NCBI GenBank assembly: GCA_902479095.1
Contig: CABSNL010000028.1
Coordinates: forward strand, 1-25,002
Source: an uncultured Collinsella sp.
GTDB lineage: Bacteria > Actinomycetota > Coriobacteriia > Coriobacteriales > Coriobacteriaceae
Direction of reading: 5' to 3'
Length of the DNA stretch: 25,002 nucleotides
The notes under the pieces were generated by a model. The model was not told the DNA's origin, ran no database searches, and saw only the letters and a list, made by a program, of their open reading frames with translations. This document shows positions 1 through 8,133 of this stretch, piece by piece. How positions within the stretch are numbered: the first letter of the stretch is position 1; every line of letters begins with the position of its first letter. The translations under genes were made by a program, and so were the position numbers.

Positions 1-1486
1 GCACGGCGCCGTCCGAATCGGTAACGACGCGACCCCACTTACAGGCGATGCCCATGTCCTCAAACGGCTTGGAATCGATGTCCTGGCCAATGGCCACAAA
101 CACGCGCTCGCAGGGAATGACGCGCTCGGGCGTGGCTGCGGCACGCGGGGCCGGACGCCCACGGCGAGGCTCGCCGATAATCTGCGGTTGCACGCGCAGG
201 CCGCTCACGCGACCATCTTCGCCCGTCTCGATGGCGAGCGGCGCCGTGAGCTCCAGAACCTCGCAACCCTCGGCCTGGGCGCCGGCGATTTCGGCGTCCT
301 GAGCCGTCATATCGCAGATGCGACGGCGGTAGACGATGCTTACCTTTTCGGCGCCGCAGCGCACGGCGGAGCGCGCCACGTCCATGGCCACGTTGCCGCC
401 GCCGATGACGCACACGCGCTGGCCGCTCAGGTCGGGCAGTTCGTCGTCACCGATGGCGCGCAGCATCTTGACGGCCGATTCCACGCCGGGCGCCTCTTCG
501 CCCGGAAGGCCGAGCTTCTTATCGCTGTGGGCACCGATGGCCAGGTAGACGGCATCGGACTCGTCGCGCAGGCGGGCAAGCTCCTCGCCGTTGACGGAGT
601 GATCGAGCTCAACGTCGATGCCGGCGCTCAAGATCCAGTCGATCTCGGCCTGCAGGCGCTCGCGCGGCAGACGATAGCTGGGGATGCCGTAGCGCAGCAT
701 GCCGCCCAAGTGGTGGCGCTGCTCAAAAATGGTCACCTTGTGGCCCATCACGGCCAGGTAGTAGGCACAGGAAAGGCCGGCCGGGCCGCCGCCGATCACG
801 GCGATGCGCTTGCCGGTGTTGTCCACTACATGCGGCTTGTGGTCGTTGAGGTCACTGTGCTCAACGGCAAAACGCTTGAGGGCGAGAATGTTCATGGGAT
901 CATCGACCATGCCACGGCGGCAGTGCATCTCGCAGGGATGCTCGCACACCAAGCCGCAGACGAGCGGCAGTGGGTTGTTCTTGCGGATGACCTTGACGGC
1001 GTCGGCATAACGGCCTGCCTCGACGAGCGAGATGTAACCGGGAATGTCGACGTGCGCCGGGCAGCCCGAGACACACGGGACGCGAGCCTCGCGGTCAAAG
1101 CCGCAGGAGTGCTCGCGGATGTGGTGCTCAAAATCGTCGCGAAAGCCGCGAATAGCCGTGAGTGCCATGGCGCCGGCCTCGTAGCCGATGGCGCAGTCGC
1201 TCGAAAGGTAGATGGTGCGGGCCGTGCGCTCAATCAGGTTGAGCGTGGACTCATCGGCGCGCCCTTCGAGCACATCGGCAAGCAGGTCGCTCAGCGCGCT
1301 CAGGCCCACACGGCAGGGCGTGCACTTGCCGCAGCTCTGGGTGGAGCACAGGTTGACGAGCGCCGCCGTAAACTCAACGGGACACGGGGCGAGCGAACTC
1401 ACCGCCAGACGGCGTCCGAGCGCATCGTGCAGGTCGTCCATGACGGCCTGAGCGTGGCTGCGTTCCATTACATGCAGTCGAGCCAT
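1..1486 (-). CDS. NuoF-type Fe-S domain fused to GltD-like NAD(P)/FAD oxidoreductase (3' partial)
   Basis: The gene runs off the left edge, so about 495 codons are visible and the C-terminus is missing. The ATG at 1486 follows an AGAGGGG ribosome site. Residues 47-98 carry a NuoF-like [4Fe-4S] binding pattern (CGKCTPCR, Cys52/55/58 plus Cys98). Residues 138-189 hold the cysteine-rich Fer4_20 region typical of GltD (CVSGCPAH, then CGLVCEHPCEMHC). A FAD Rossmann motif follows (IGGGPAG, about 231-237), then LGGMLRYGIPSYRLP and a second nucleotide-binding motif (VIGGGNVAMD, about 360). The family moves electrons between NAD(P)H and Fe-S partners. The NuoF-like segment suggests it docks on a multi-subunit complex such as an [FeFe] hydrogenase or formate dehydrogenase, but that partner is outside the window and this is inference. 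A hairpin with a GCCCGG/CCGGGC stem lies just upstream of the ribosome site. Confidence 0.85.
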   Translation of the reverse strand, partial: MARLHVMERSHAQAVMDDLHDALGRRLAVSSLAPCPVEFTAALVNLCSTQSCGKCTPCRVGLSALSDLLADVLEGRADESTLNLIERTARTIYLSSDCAIGYEAGAMALTAIRGFRDDFEHHIREHSCGFDREARVPCVSGCPAHVDIPGYISLVEAGRYADAVKVIRKNNPLPLVCGLVCEHPCEMHCRRGMVDDPMNILALKRFAVEHSDLNDHKPHVVDNTGKRIAVIGGGPAGLSCAYYLAVMGHKVTIFEQRHHLGGMLRYGIPSYRLPRERLQAEIDWILSAGIDVELDHSVNGEELARLRDESDAVYLAIGAHSDKKLGLPGEEAPGVESAVKMLRAIGDDELPDLSGQRVCVIGGGNVAMDVARSAVRCGAEKVSIVYRRRICDMTAQDAEIAGAQAEGCEVLELTAPLAIETGEDGRVSGLRVQPQIIGEPRRGRPAPRAAATPERVIPCERVFVAIGQDIDSKPFEDMGIACKWGRVVTDSDGAV

Positions 1487-1672
1487 AAGATCCCCTCTCA
1501 CATGGCAGCCCGGAGGCGAGGCCGGGCGAAATTGCTACACGCACAACACTGACCTAAAAAGTTGTTAGGTCTCCACGCAGTTCGGCAGGCGGCATGAAAT
1601 GTCACCCTCAGCGGTGAAATAGAACATTACCGCAGATAAATGCCATATTTGGTAAAACGCGTTAGCAAATGA

Positions 1673-1710
1673 CAATGCCCCGCCCACGCAATCACGTGGA
1701 CGGGGCATTG
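1673..1710 (-). terminator. Hairpin terminator after the PTS operon
   Basis: Inverted repeat with 16-base arms (CAATGCCCCGCCCACG at 1673-1688, its partner at 1695-1710) and one mismatch around a 6-base loop. It lies 33 bases past the stop of the GH4 gene. On the minus strand it is followed by a weak T-rich stretch (GTCATTTGC), so it is a strong stem with a poor U-tract. The remaining 1487-1672 holds the leader of the oxidoreductase gene; I could not assign a promoter there. Confidence 0.55.
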
Positions 1711-1742
1711 CTCATGGTATGCGGCCAGCGACCCTGTTGCTT

Positions 1743-3125
1743 TTACTTAAGCTCGGGCCAGTAACCCTTGTTGGCCTCGATCATGTCGTCGAGAACTTCC
1801 TTGGCGACCTTCATCGACGGCACGGTCTTGTTGAGCGTGAAGGCCTTGAGCGCCTTCTCGTACGAACCCTCGATCGTGGCCTCGACCACGAGCTTCTCGG
1901 AGTTCAGCTGCTGCATCATGAGGCCTTGCTGGAACAGAGGAATGATGTCACGGCTGATGACCTCGGGGCCGTTCTTGCCAATGTAGGCAGGCAGCTCGAC
2001 CATAGCGTCGTAGGGCATGTTGGGGATAGCGCCCTTGTTCTCGCAAATGACCAGGAAGCGCTGCTTGGTATCGTTCTTCAGAGCGATAGCCAAGTCGGCA
2101 ATCCAGTCGCCGTGGCTGCCCGCATAGAACGTGCTCTCGTCGATCTCGCCGGTCTTCTCGTAGTGGTCGATGCCGTCGAAGAGGTTCTTCTCGCGCGTCT
2201 CCTCAACCTCGTTAGCACGGGTGCGCTCGGGGTTGGAATGCTCGACGAACTCCTTCTGCTGCAGGTAGTAGTTCAGATACGTGTTGGGCAGGTACTCCGG
2301 GAAGCACTCCAGGATCTCGTACTCGCCCTTCCAGACGTAGTACCAGCTGCCCTTAGTGTGGCGGTTCTGCTCGGGGTGCTCGTCGGTGGCCTCCTCGGGC
2401 TTCTTTGCCATGAGCGAGCCCATGCCCTTGAGGTAGGAATCGGGCAGCAGGATCTCATGCTCCTTGATGTACTCGCGCAGCTGCGGGAGCACCTCCTCGC
2501 CCTTGTGGCGAATCGAGGTGAACCAACCAAAGTGGTTGAGGCCAAAGTAATCGTACTCGACATCCTTCTTGTCGATATCGAGCGCGGCGCAAACCACGTC
2601 GATGATTGCGATCGGCATGTCGCAGATGTTGATGATGCGAGCGTTGGGACGCAGCACGCGGCAGCCCTCGGAGACGATGGCGGCAGGGTTGGAGTAGTTG
2701 AGAATCCAGTAGTCCTTCTTGGCGTACTTCTCAACGTCATCGATCAGCTCGACCATGGGGAAGATGGTGCGCATGCCGTAGGCAAGGCCGCCGCAACCGC
2801 AAGTCTCCTGACCCACGCAGCCGTGACGCAGCGGAATCTTCTCGTCCTGCTCGCGCATGGCGTAGCCGCCCACGCGCATCTGGGCAAACACGAAGCTGGC
2901 GTCGGTAAAAGCCGTCTTTTTGTCGGTGGTCACCGTGAGCTTGATGTCCAGGCCGAGGTCCTCGTGCAAAATCCAGTCCACGAGCACGCCGATCTTGCGC
3001 TGGCGCTCCTCGTTGATGTCATACAGACGAATCTCGTCAACGTCGAGCTCGTCCTTGCGCAGGGCGATGGACTTGACGATGCCGGGGGTAAAGGTGGATC
3101 CGCCACCACACAGAGTAATGATCAT
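1743..3125 (-). CDS. GH4 6-phospho-alpha-glucosidase (GlvA/MalH/AglB type)
   Basis: A protein of 460 residues, close to the usual 440-450 of glycoside hydrolase family 4. It hydrolyses phosphorylated alpha-glucosides such as maltose 6-phosphate in the cytoplasm, using NAD+ and a divalent metal. The N-terminus has the NAD-binding motif LCGGGSTFTPGIVKS. NYSNPAA is the family substrate/phosphate region. CDMP supplies the metal-binding Cys and is the version found in alpha-specific enzymes, where beta-specific ones have CNxP. GLNHFGWF supplies the metal-binding His. The gene starts 3 bases after the EIICB stop, and its ribosome site (AAGGAG) lies inside the EIICB tail, which suggests translational coupling. 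It is the last gene of the PTS operon and acts on the sugar phosphate the transporter delivers. Exact sugar preference is not provable from sequence. Confidence 0.93.
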   Translation of the reverse strand: MIITLCGGGSTFTPGIVKSIALRKDELDVDEIRLYDINEERQRKIGVLVDWILHEDLGLDIKLTVTTDKKTAFTDASFVFAQMRVGGYAMREQDEKIPLRHGCVGQETCGCGGLAYGMRTIFPMVELIDDVEKYAKKDYWILNYSNPAAIVSEGCRVLRPNARIINICDMPIAIIDVVCAALDIDKKDVEYDYFGLNHFGWFTSIRHKGEEVLPQLREYIKEHEILLPDSYLKGMGSLMAKKPEEATDEHPEQNRHTKGSWYYVWKGEYEILECFPEYLPNTYLNYYLQQKEFVEHSNPERTRANEVEETREKNLFDGIDHYEKTGEIDESTFYAGSHGDWIADLAIALKNDTKQRFLVICENKGAIPNMPYDAMVELPAYIGKNGPEVISRDIIPLFQQGLMMQQLNSEKLVVEATIEGSYEKALKAFTLNKTVPSMKVAKEVLDDMIEANKGYWPELK

Positions 3126-3128
3126 TGT

Positions 3129-4746
3129 TTACTGCTCCTTCTCAATTGCGTTCTCGACCTTGTCGCGCATCTCGGCGACCTTCATGCCAAAGATGATCTG
3201 AATATTGTTGCCGTTGCGGTTGATGCCGCTGTTGGGCACGTGGTTGATGAGGTTCTCATCGATGAGGTCCGGGTTCTTAACGTTCACGCGGAGACGCGTA
3301 AAGCAGTTCTCGAGCTCCTCAATGTTGTCCTTGCCGCCAAGACCTGCGACCAGGTCGGCAATACCTGCATCGACGCCCTCTGCGGGAGCCGCGGCAACAG
3401 CGCCCCGCTTCACCGCGACAGACGCGGCAGCTTCGCCCTCGGCAACGGACTCAGCAAGCTCGGACTCTTCCTCGCGACCAGGCGTGTGGAGGTTGAGCTT
3501 CTTAATAAGGAAGGTGAAGAGGAAGAAGTACAGCGCGGCGTTGACGACTCCGAGCACCAGCATAACCGGCCAGTTGGTCTTATCAACACCAAGAACCAGG
3601 TTGGAGACCACGATGTTGATGATGCCGCCTGCAGTCGAAGCGGGCACGGAGAGGACCTTGAGCAGGACCAGGAAGATGCCGGAAAGAACCGAGTGAACGA
3701 CAAAGAGCACGGGAGCGGCAAAGACAAAGAGGAAGTCCATGGGCTCGGTCACGCAGGAGAGCACAGCGGTGATGATCAGCGGGATGATAACGGCTTTGGT
3801 CTTATCCTTGTTCCCCTTGTAAGCGGTGACGATAAAGGCGAGACCGATACCGATGTAGGGCCACAGGTTGTTGAAGGTATAGCTGTTGAAGTAGGTGCTA
3901 TCGGAGAAGGGCTGGCCCGTCATTGCCATCTCGGCAACACGGATGGGATAGGCGCCGGCGATAACCTGATCACCCAGCGTCAGGGTGCCGCCCACATCGG
4001 AGAACTGGAACGGGGTGTAGATGAGGTGGTGCAGACCGGTGGGAACGAGCAGCTTGTTGAGCATGCCGTAGATAAACAGACCGATGTTGCCCGACTCCTT
4101 AATGATGCCGGCAACGGAGGAGATGGCACCCTGAACCGGAGGCCAAACGATGCAGAAGCCAGCACCCATGATCCAGGAAATGATGATCATAATCAGGAAC
4201 GGAAAGCGAACGCCCGAGAACATCGAAAGGGCAATGGGGAACTGCTTGTTCGAGTACTTGTTGAACACAGCACCGGTGATGCAACCGAGGATGATGCCGC
4301 CAAATACGCCGGTATCGAGTACCTGGATGCCCATAACGGTGGCCTGGCCGGTTCCGGTAAGGCCGAGCATACCGCTCGCATCGGCAAGAGAGCCGGTGGC
4401 GTTGAGCACGATGTTGTTAGCCTGCAGGAACAGGAAGAACGACATCAGGGCGATCAGCGAAGCATGGCCCTTGTTCTTCTTTGCCATGGCGCCGGCGATG
4501 CCCACGCAGAACAGAATCGAGAGGTTGTTGATGATAAACATCAGCGACTGATAGACAACGGCGCCCACAAGCTGGAACGGACCGAAGCCCAGCACGGGGA
4601 TCATGGCGCAGATGGTCTTGTTGGTCAGAATGATGCCCACGATGAGCAGGATGCCGGCAACCGAGAGATACATCATCGGCTGAACGATCGACTTCGCGAA
4701 CACCTCCAACGGCGCTTTGAAATTGAACTTCTTTTTTTGCGGTCAT
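3129..4746 (-). CDS. PTS alpha-glucoside transporter EIICB, frame broken at an A7 tract near the start
   Basis: Membrane permease fused to EIIB of the glucose/glucoside PTS superfamily. The long frame ending at 3129 has about ten hydrophobic segments, then an EIIB domain with the phosphorylated cysteine in ELENCFTRLRV. The best start is the ATG at 4746, preceded by GGGGAG, but that frame is out of register by one base. Removing one A from the A7 tract at 4732-4738 gives MTAKKKFNFKAPLEVFAKS, which runs straight into the EIIC sequence. Without the correction the only in-frame start is TTG at 4709, which has no ribosome site and drops about 13 residues. No EIIA is fused; the separate EIIA at 5719-6231 probably supplies phosphate. 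The neighbouring GH4 CDMP-type enzyme suggests maltose or a related alpha-glucoside. The break could be an assembly error, phase variation or slippage. Confidence 0.85.
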
Positions 4747-4845
4747 AGCGGTACTCCCCTTCCTTTTCCGCAAATTAAGACAGATGTGCCCTGGGCAAGA
4801 CCGTAAGCCTTGCCTTATACCAATCGATGTGTGGGCACGTTATGC

Positions 4846-5712
4846 CTAGAGACCAGGTTCTCCAAGCAGGTTAACAATGTGGTATGCGAGATAACTCTTC
4901 TCGGCATCGGTAACGACAACGTTATAGGTAGACGACAGGTGGGCGGCTATGGCGTCCGCGCACGAGAATGCGCACGGATACGCCGTTTCATCGATTCGGA
5001 ACAGCGCGTCGCCATTGATTTGCCCGGCCGTGGGGTCAAGCGCCCGCTGTGCGAAAAACTGCAGGTGACGAACGAAGCGTTCGTAAGGCAGCGAGGTGTT
5101 ATCGAGGGTCGTAGAATAGCGCTCAGAAACAATCGCAAGCACGTCGCGAACAAGCTGGACCGAAACAATCAGACGGTCAGAGCGCTGCGACATGGTGGCG
5201 TTGACGATATGCAGCGTAATAAAACCCTGCTCTTCTTCGCTCATCTGGATGCCCATATACTCCTTGATAATCTGCAGCGCACGGCCCGCAAGTGCATACT
5301 CCTTGCGATAGAACTGCTGGATCTCGAGCAGCAACGGATTCTCACAGGAGACGCCCTTGCGCTCACGCTCCAAAGCAAGGCTGATATGATCTGCGAGAGC
5401 AATGAGAATCTTGTCGTTGATATCAACATTGAGCTCTCGACGGAGCATCTGAACAATGTCCTCGGTAATCACGAGGTTGACGGTGGGGATGGACTCCAAA
5501 AGATGTGCCAAGCGGTCAATCGTACGCGAGTCCTGAGAAGTTCCCTCCTGCAACGCGTAGGTCTTTTCGATCGACGCCTCGTCGATGGCATCGCCGGCAT
5601 GACGGCCAAAGCAGAGGCCTCGGCCGATGACGATGAGCTCGGAGCCATCGTCCGAAGTGACCATTGCGACGTTGTTGTTAAAAACTCGCTTGATAACCAC
5701 GGTACCCACCAC
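4846..5712 (-). CDS. BglG/LicT-family transcription antiterminator
   Basis: A protein of 288 residues, the standard family length. The N-terminal 55 residues are a CAT RNA-binding domain (VIKRVFNNNVAMV, IGRGLCFGRHAGD). Two PTS regulation domains follow. All four regulatory histidines are present, in LADHISLAL and TLHIVNA (PRD1) and in RFVRHLQFF and LAYHIVNLL (PRD2). Family members bind a RAT hairpin in the leader of PTS mRNA and prevent termination; PTS phosphorylation of the histidines sets activity. The start is a GTG at 5712 (a second GTG follows at once), 6 bases past the EIIA stop and with only a weak ribosome site, so translation is probably coupled to EIIA. It most likely controls the operon it sits in. 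Confidence 0.93.
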   Translation of the reverse strand: MVGTVVIKRVFNNNVAMVTSDDGSELIVIGRGLCFGRHAGDAIDEASIEKTYALQEGTSQDSRTIDRLAHLLESIPTVNLVITEDIVQMLRRELNVDINDKILIALADHISLALERERKGVSCENPLLLEIQQFYRKEYALAGRALQIIKEYMGIQMSEEEQGFITLHIVNATMSQRSDRLIVSVQLVRDVLAIVSERYSTTLDNTSLPYERFVRHLQFFAQRALDPTAGQINGDALFRIDETAYPCAFSCADAIAAHLSSTYNVVVTDAEKSYLAYHIVNLLGEPGL

Positions 5713-5718
5713 AAGAAT

Positions 5719-6231
5719 TTACTCGGAAAGCCAGACGACAGGCTCTTTAACAGCAACAGGGCCGGAAGCATGCTCACGAAGAGTCGAGTTCTCCGAGCGC
5801 TCGCACACGATAACGAAGACCGTGGAATCGAAGCCGGCGGCGCGGACCGCGTCGAAATCGACCTCGACGAGGGGCTGGCCCGCGTCGACATGGTCACCCT
5901 GGGCAACAAGCGCATGGAAGCCCTTGCCCTCAAGCTTAACAGTGTCGATTCCGATATGCAGCATCACCTGAGCGGAGCTGTCGTCGGACATGATGCCCAG
6001 CGCGTGCTCAGTCGGAAACAGCGCCGCGACGGTGCCGGAAACAGGAGCGCACACCGTTCCCTCTTGGGGAACCACGGCAACGCCATCGCCCACTGCACGG
6101 CTGCTAAAAGCGGGGTCATTGGTATTTTCTAGATGAACAAGCTCGCCGGAAACGGGAGCGAGGATTTCGAACTCGGAAGCCGCAGTCGTCTGCTTATCCG
6201 AGCCACCCATTAGGCGAGAAAAGAAACCCAT
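5719..6231 (-). CDS. PTS EIIA component, glucose family (Crr-like)
   Basis: A soluble protein of 170 residues, matching the single-domain EIIA of the glucose superfamily. It accepts phosphate from HPr and passes it to an EIIB cysteine. Typical blocks are APVSGELVHL, VGDGVAVVP, APVSGTVAALFPTEHA and VMLHIGIDTVKLEGKGF, where the His (about residue 92) is the phosphorylation site. I chose the ATG at 6231 (MGFFSRLMG) because AAGGGA lies 8 bases upstream; an in-frame ATG at 6249 lacks such a site. It is the first gene of the operon and complements the EIICB protein, which has no EIIA domain of its own. Confidence 0.92.
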   Translation of the reverse strand: MGFFSRLMGGSDKQTTAASEFEILAPVSGELVHLENTNDPAFSSRAVGDGVAVVPQEGTVCAPVSGTVAALFPTEHALGIMSDDSSAQVMLHIGIDTVKLEGKGFHALVAQGDHVDAGQPLVEVDFDAVRAAGFDSTVFVIVCERSENSTLREHASGPVAVKEPVVWLSE

Positions 6232-6311
6232 GGTGACATGTCCCTTCATAAATATAGCCCAACCAAAATCAATCGAATGCGCCCATTGAGACGCTCGCGA
6301 TCAAAGACTTT

Positions 6312-6350
6312 GGTTAGGCCCACGTCCGAGGGGACTCGGTAACCTTCCGC
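6312..6350 (-). promoter_or_regulatory. Leader hairpin, possible RAT site for the antiterminator
   Basis: In the leader between the predicted promoter and the EIIA gene the transcript reads GGAAGGTTACCGAG, a short loop, CTCGG and then GGGCCTAACC. GGTTA pairs with TAACC and CCGAG with CTCGG. The GGA..GTTAC opening and AACC ending resemble the ribonucleic antiterminator targets of BglG/LicT proteins. The 3' side is longer than in classical RAT sites, and I see no clear overlapping terminator with a U-run, so this is tentative. Confidence 0.35.
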
Positions 6351-6368
6351 ATTTCTTTTACGGGGGTT

Positions 6369-6396
6369 ATTGTAGACAAGCCCAAAGCCGGAACAA
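6369..6396 (-). promoter_or_regulatory. Sigma-A-type promoter of the PTS operon
   Basis: On the minus strand TTGTTC (6391-6396) and TACAAT (6369-6374) are separated by 16 bases, matching -35 and -10 boxes at 4/6 and 5/6 positions. Transcription would start near 6362 and give a leader of about 130 bases that includes the RAT-like hairpin. The IS110 element ends about 75 bases further upstream. Confidence 0.55.
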
Positions 6397-6501
6397 TCAT
6401 TATGACCGGCGAACGGTATTTTTTCTCCGATAAACGGTATTTATGCGGTACTTAGGGACGTTCCTTTTAATATGAGCAGGACATTGTCAAGAGGCAAAAT
6501 C

Positions 6502-6533
6502 GGGCCTGGCCCCAACGATATGGGGTCAGGCCC
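6502..6533 (-). terminator. Hairpin terminator at the 3' end of the IS transcript
   Basis: GGGCCTGGCCCCA and TGGGGTCAGGCCC form a 13-bp stem with one G-T wobble and a 6-base loop. On the minus strand it is followed shortly by four Ts (CGATTTTGCC), so it could end transcription from the transposase and shield the PTS promoter from read-through. Confidence 0.5.
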
Positions 6534-6787
6534 TCTCCCTATATCAGCCCGTCCGCGGCGACCTCGGCGTGTCTTACCGACGCTCGTCTTTGCAGTTTAA
6601 TATCCGCCCGCGGCGATCTCTCGCTGGGCAATCCGTTGCTACGGCTGAGGCTTCTACGTCGAACCGACAGTCTGTGCACGCGTGTGGCGCCCTGGGCGCT
6701 CGCAGAAAAGGGACCTGAGGTTCGCCTCAACGGCTTCGGATCGAACCGCTTCCGGGGTGACTGGCTTATGTGCGGGGGACCGCCCCC

Positions 6788-7900
6788 CTACGCCTCCTCG
6801 GCCATGAGGCCGACCGCCCATACCCAGCAGGCGAGCTCGCGCGCCGTGGCCACGTTCGCCTTGTTGCCGTGGACCCCGCGCGCGAGCAGCGCCTCCCGCC
6901 TCTCGACCAGCCTCCGCACGCCCTTGGCGGCATGCCTCCGGGCGCCCCGGTCCGGGGCCTGGCCCTTGGCGAGGTCCTTCGGCCGCCCCGAGCACGTCAG
7001 GTAGTGCCACGCGGCCTCGACCAGCGTCTTCCTCAGGTGCTTGTTGCCGGCCTTGGTGATCGCGCCCCTGCGGTCGCTCTCCCCGCTGGAGTGCTCGGAG
7101 GGCGTCAGGCCGACCCATGCGGCGAACGACCGGGCATTCCCGAACCTCGAGAACTCGCCGGCCTCGAACACGAGGTCGGCGGCCGTCGCGGTGTCGACGC
7201 CCTTGAGGCAGCGCAGGGAGTCGACCCTCTTCCTCCACCTGGGCTTGCGGGCCTCGGCCTCGACGAGCCCCTCGAGCCTCGCCTTCTCCTCCGCCGCCCG
7301 CCTGACCGCGTCGACGTAGTAGGCGAGCACGTCGTTGTCGGCCCCCTCCGCGAACCTTATCGACTCGATCCGGGACCAGTGCGCCCGGGTCCAGTTGCCC
7401 TTCCTGCGGCCGGTGGGCGTCCTCTCGTCGAAGACGAGCCCGTGCCTGAGCGGGAACTTGGAGAGCCGCTGCTTCGAGCGCGAGAGGTCGTCCCTCGCGT
7501 CCTCGAGCGCCCTGGTCAGGTCGCGGGCGGCCTCGCACTCGTCGTCGGGGACCCACACCTCGACCACGTTGCCGACCGACAGCATGCGGGCGAGGAACTC
7601 GGCGTCGTTGCGGTCGTTCTTCCTGCGCCTGTCCGCGCTGGGCTTGATCATCTTCGAGACGGCGCCGACCACGCAGTCGACCCCAAGGCCGGAGAGCCTC
7701 TTCTGCAGGTCGAATCCCGTGACCCCGGACTCGTACACGCACCTGGCCTCGGGGTCCACGGAGCGGACCCACTCCGCGACGGCGCCGGCGTCGTAGCCGA
7801 AGGTCGCGCAGCGCACCTCCCCGGTCATGACGTCGAGGGAGACGGCCTTTATCGAGCGGGCGTGGACGTCGAGGCCGACGAAGGTGGTAGTATCGAGCAT
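6788..7900 (-). CDS. IS110-family transposase (bridge recombinase type)
   Basis: A protein of 370 residues, within the normal IS110 range. The N-terminal half is the RuvC-like DEDD domain: Asp in FVGLDVHARS, Glu in CVYESG, and the paired Asp in RKNDRNDAEFLA. The C-terminal half is the Transposase_20 domain with VDTATAADLVFEAGEF, GLTPSEHSSGES and ITKAGNKHLR; the serine in this region is the likely strand-exchange nucleophile. These enzymes move their element as a circular intermediate and are guided by an element-encoded bridge RNA (established for IS621). I chose the ATG at 7900 because AAGGGG lies just upstream; the in-frame ATG at 7915 lies upstream of that site. The frame is intact, so the element may be active. 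GC is higher than in most neighbours. Confidence 0.95.
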   Translation of the reverse strand: MLDTTTFVGLDVHARSIKAVSLDVMTGEVRCATFGYDAGAVAEWVRSVDPEARCVYESGVTGFDLQKRLSGLGVDCVVGAVSKMIKPSADRRRKNDRNDAEFLARMLSVGNVVEVWVPDDECEAARDLTRALEDARDDLSRSKQRLSKFPLRHGLVFDERTPTGRRKGNWTRAHWSRIESIRFAEGADNDVLAYYVDAVRRAAEEKARLEGLVEAEARKPRWRKRVDSLRCLKGVDTATAADLVFEAGEFSRFGNARSFAAWVGLTPSEHSSGESDRRGAITKAGNKHLRKTLVEAAWHYLTCSGRPKDLAKGQAPDRGARRHAAKGVRRLVERREALLARGVHGNKANVATARELACWVWAVGLMAEEA

Positions 7901-8001
7901 GGGAGCCCCTTCCATGAATGCGGCGTGGCCGCCACGGTTGGATTAGACACTCACCATTGTCGGCCTAATCCGCGGTCTTTCATGCAGCAGGGGCTCTCAA
8001 T
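7901..8001 (-). ncRNA. Structured leader of the IS110 transposase, candidate bridge RNA
   Basis: The minus-strand transcript ahead of the transposase folds on itself. The outer arms at 7979-7998 and 7901-7918 pair as GAGAGCCCCT with AGGGGCTCCC and CATGAA with TTCATG. Inside is a perfect 7-bp stem (GGATTAG/CTAATCC, 7965-7971 with 7940-7946) holding an 18-base loop, followed by a GTGG/CCAC hairpin. The transposase ribosome site lies in the 3' arm, so the fold would also hide it. IS110 elements encode their bridge RNA in this position in the IS621 group. The loop contains GACAATG, which also occurs on the minus strand at 6482-6488 near the opposite element end; a 7-base match could be chance. 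The true 5' end may lie further out. Confidence 0.4.
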
Positions 8002-8057
8002 GTTTTTATGTCCTGCTCATATCGTCTCTGCCGGCACTCGGGGACACTCCTCACTCT

Positions 8058-8120
8058 GGTGCATTGGGGACAGGTTTGTTTGCACCAGGTCGGCGCAGAT
8101 TAACCTGGCCCCATTGCACC
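8058..8120. repeat. GGGGACAGGT-type palindromic intergenic repeat, copy 1
   Basis: Arms at 8058-8076 and 8102-8120 match at 17 of 19 positions (GGTGCATTGGGGACAGGTT and its partner), with an inner TGCACC...GCA dyad. A closely related unit lies at 19145-19191. It sits just past the stop of the EFR1 gene and could act as its terminator, though there is no U-run. REP-like elements of this kind are typically scattered between genes. Confidence 0.7.
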
Positions 8121-8133
8121 AATTTCGTATGCG

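Larger units (their letters stand above)
6470..8022 (-). mobile_element. IS110-family insertion sequence (ends tentative)
   Basis: A transposase gene of the IS110 family lies between a perfect 15-bp inverted repeat, ATATGAGCAGGACAT at 6470-6484 and its complement at 8008-8022. I take these as provisional borders. IS110 elements often lack classical terminal repeats, so the true ends may lie inside. Between the transposase stop and the left repeat are about 300 non-coding bases. They include two related stretches (6541-6565 and 6599-6620, sharing GCGGCGA-CTC) and a hairpin at 6502-6533. On the other side is a structured leader (7901-8001). I found no convincing target-site duplication. Confidence 0.6.

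Noticed and set aside
188..1552. A 454-codon plus-strand frame
   Set aside because: It is antisense to the clear NuoF/GltD-like gene, which has all expected motifs.
1719..4748. A 1009-codon open frame on the plus strand
   Set aside because: It is antisense to the GH4 and EIICB genes, has no recognisable domains, and arises from codon bias in GC-rich DNA.
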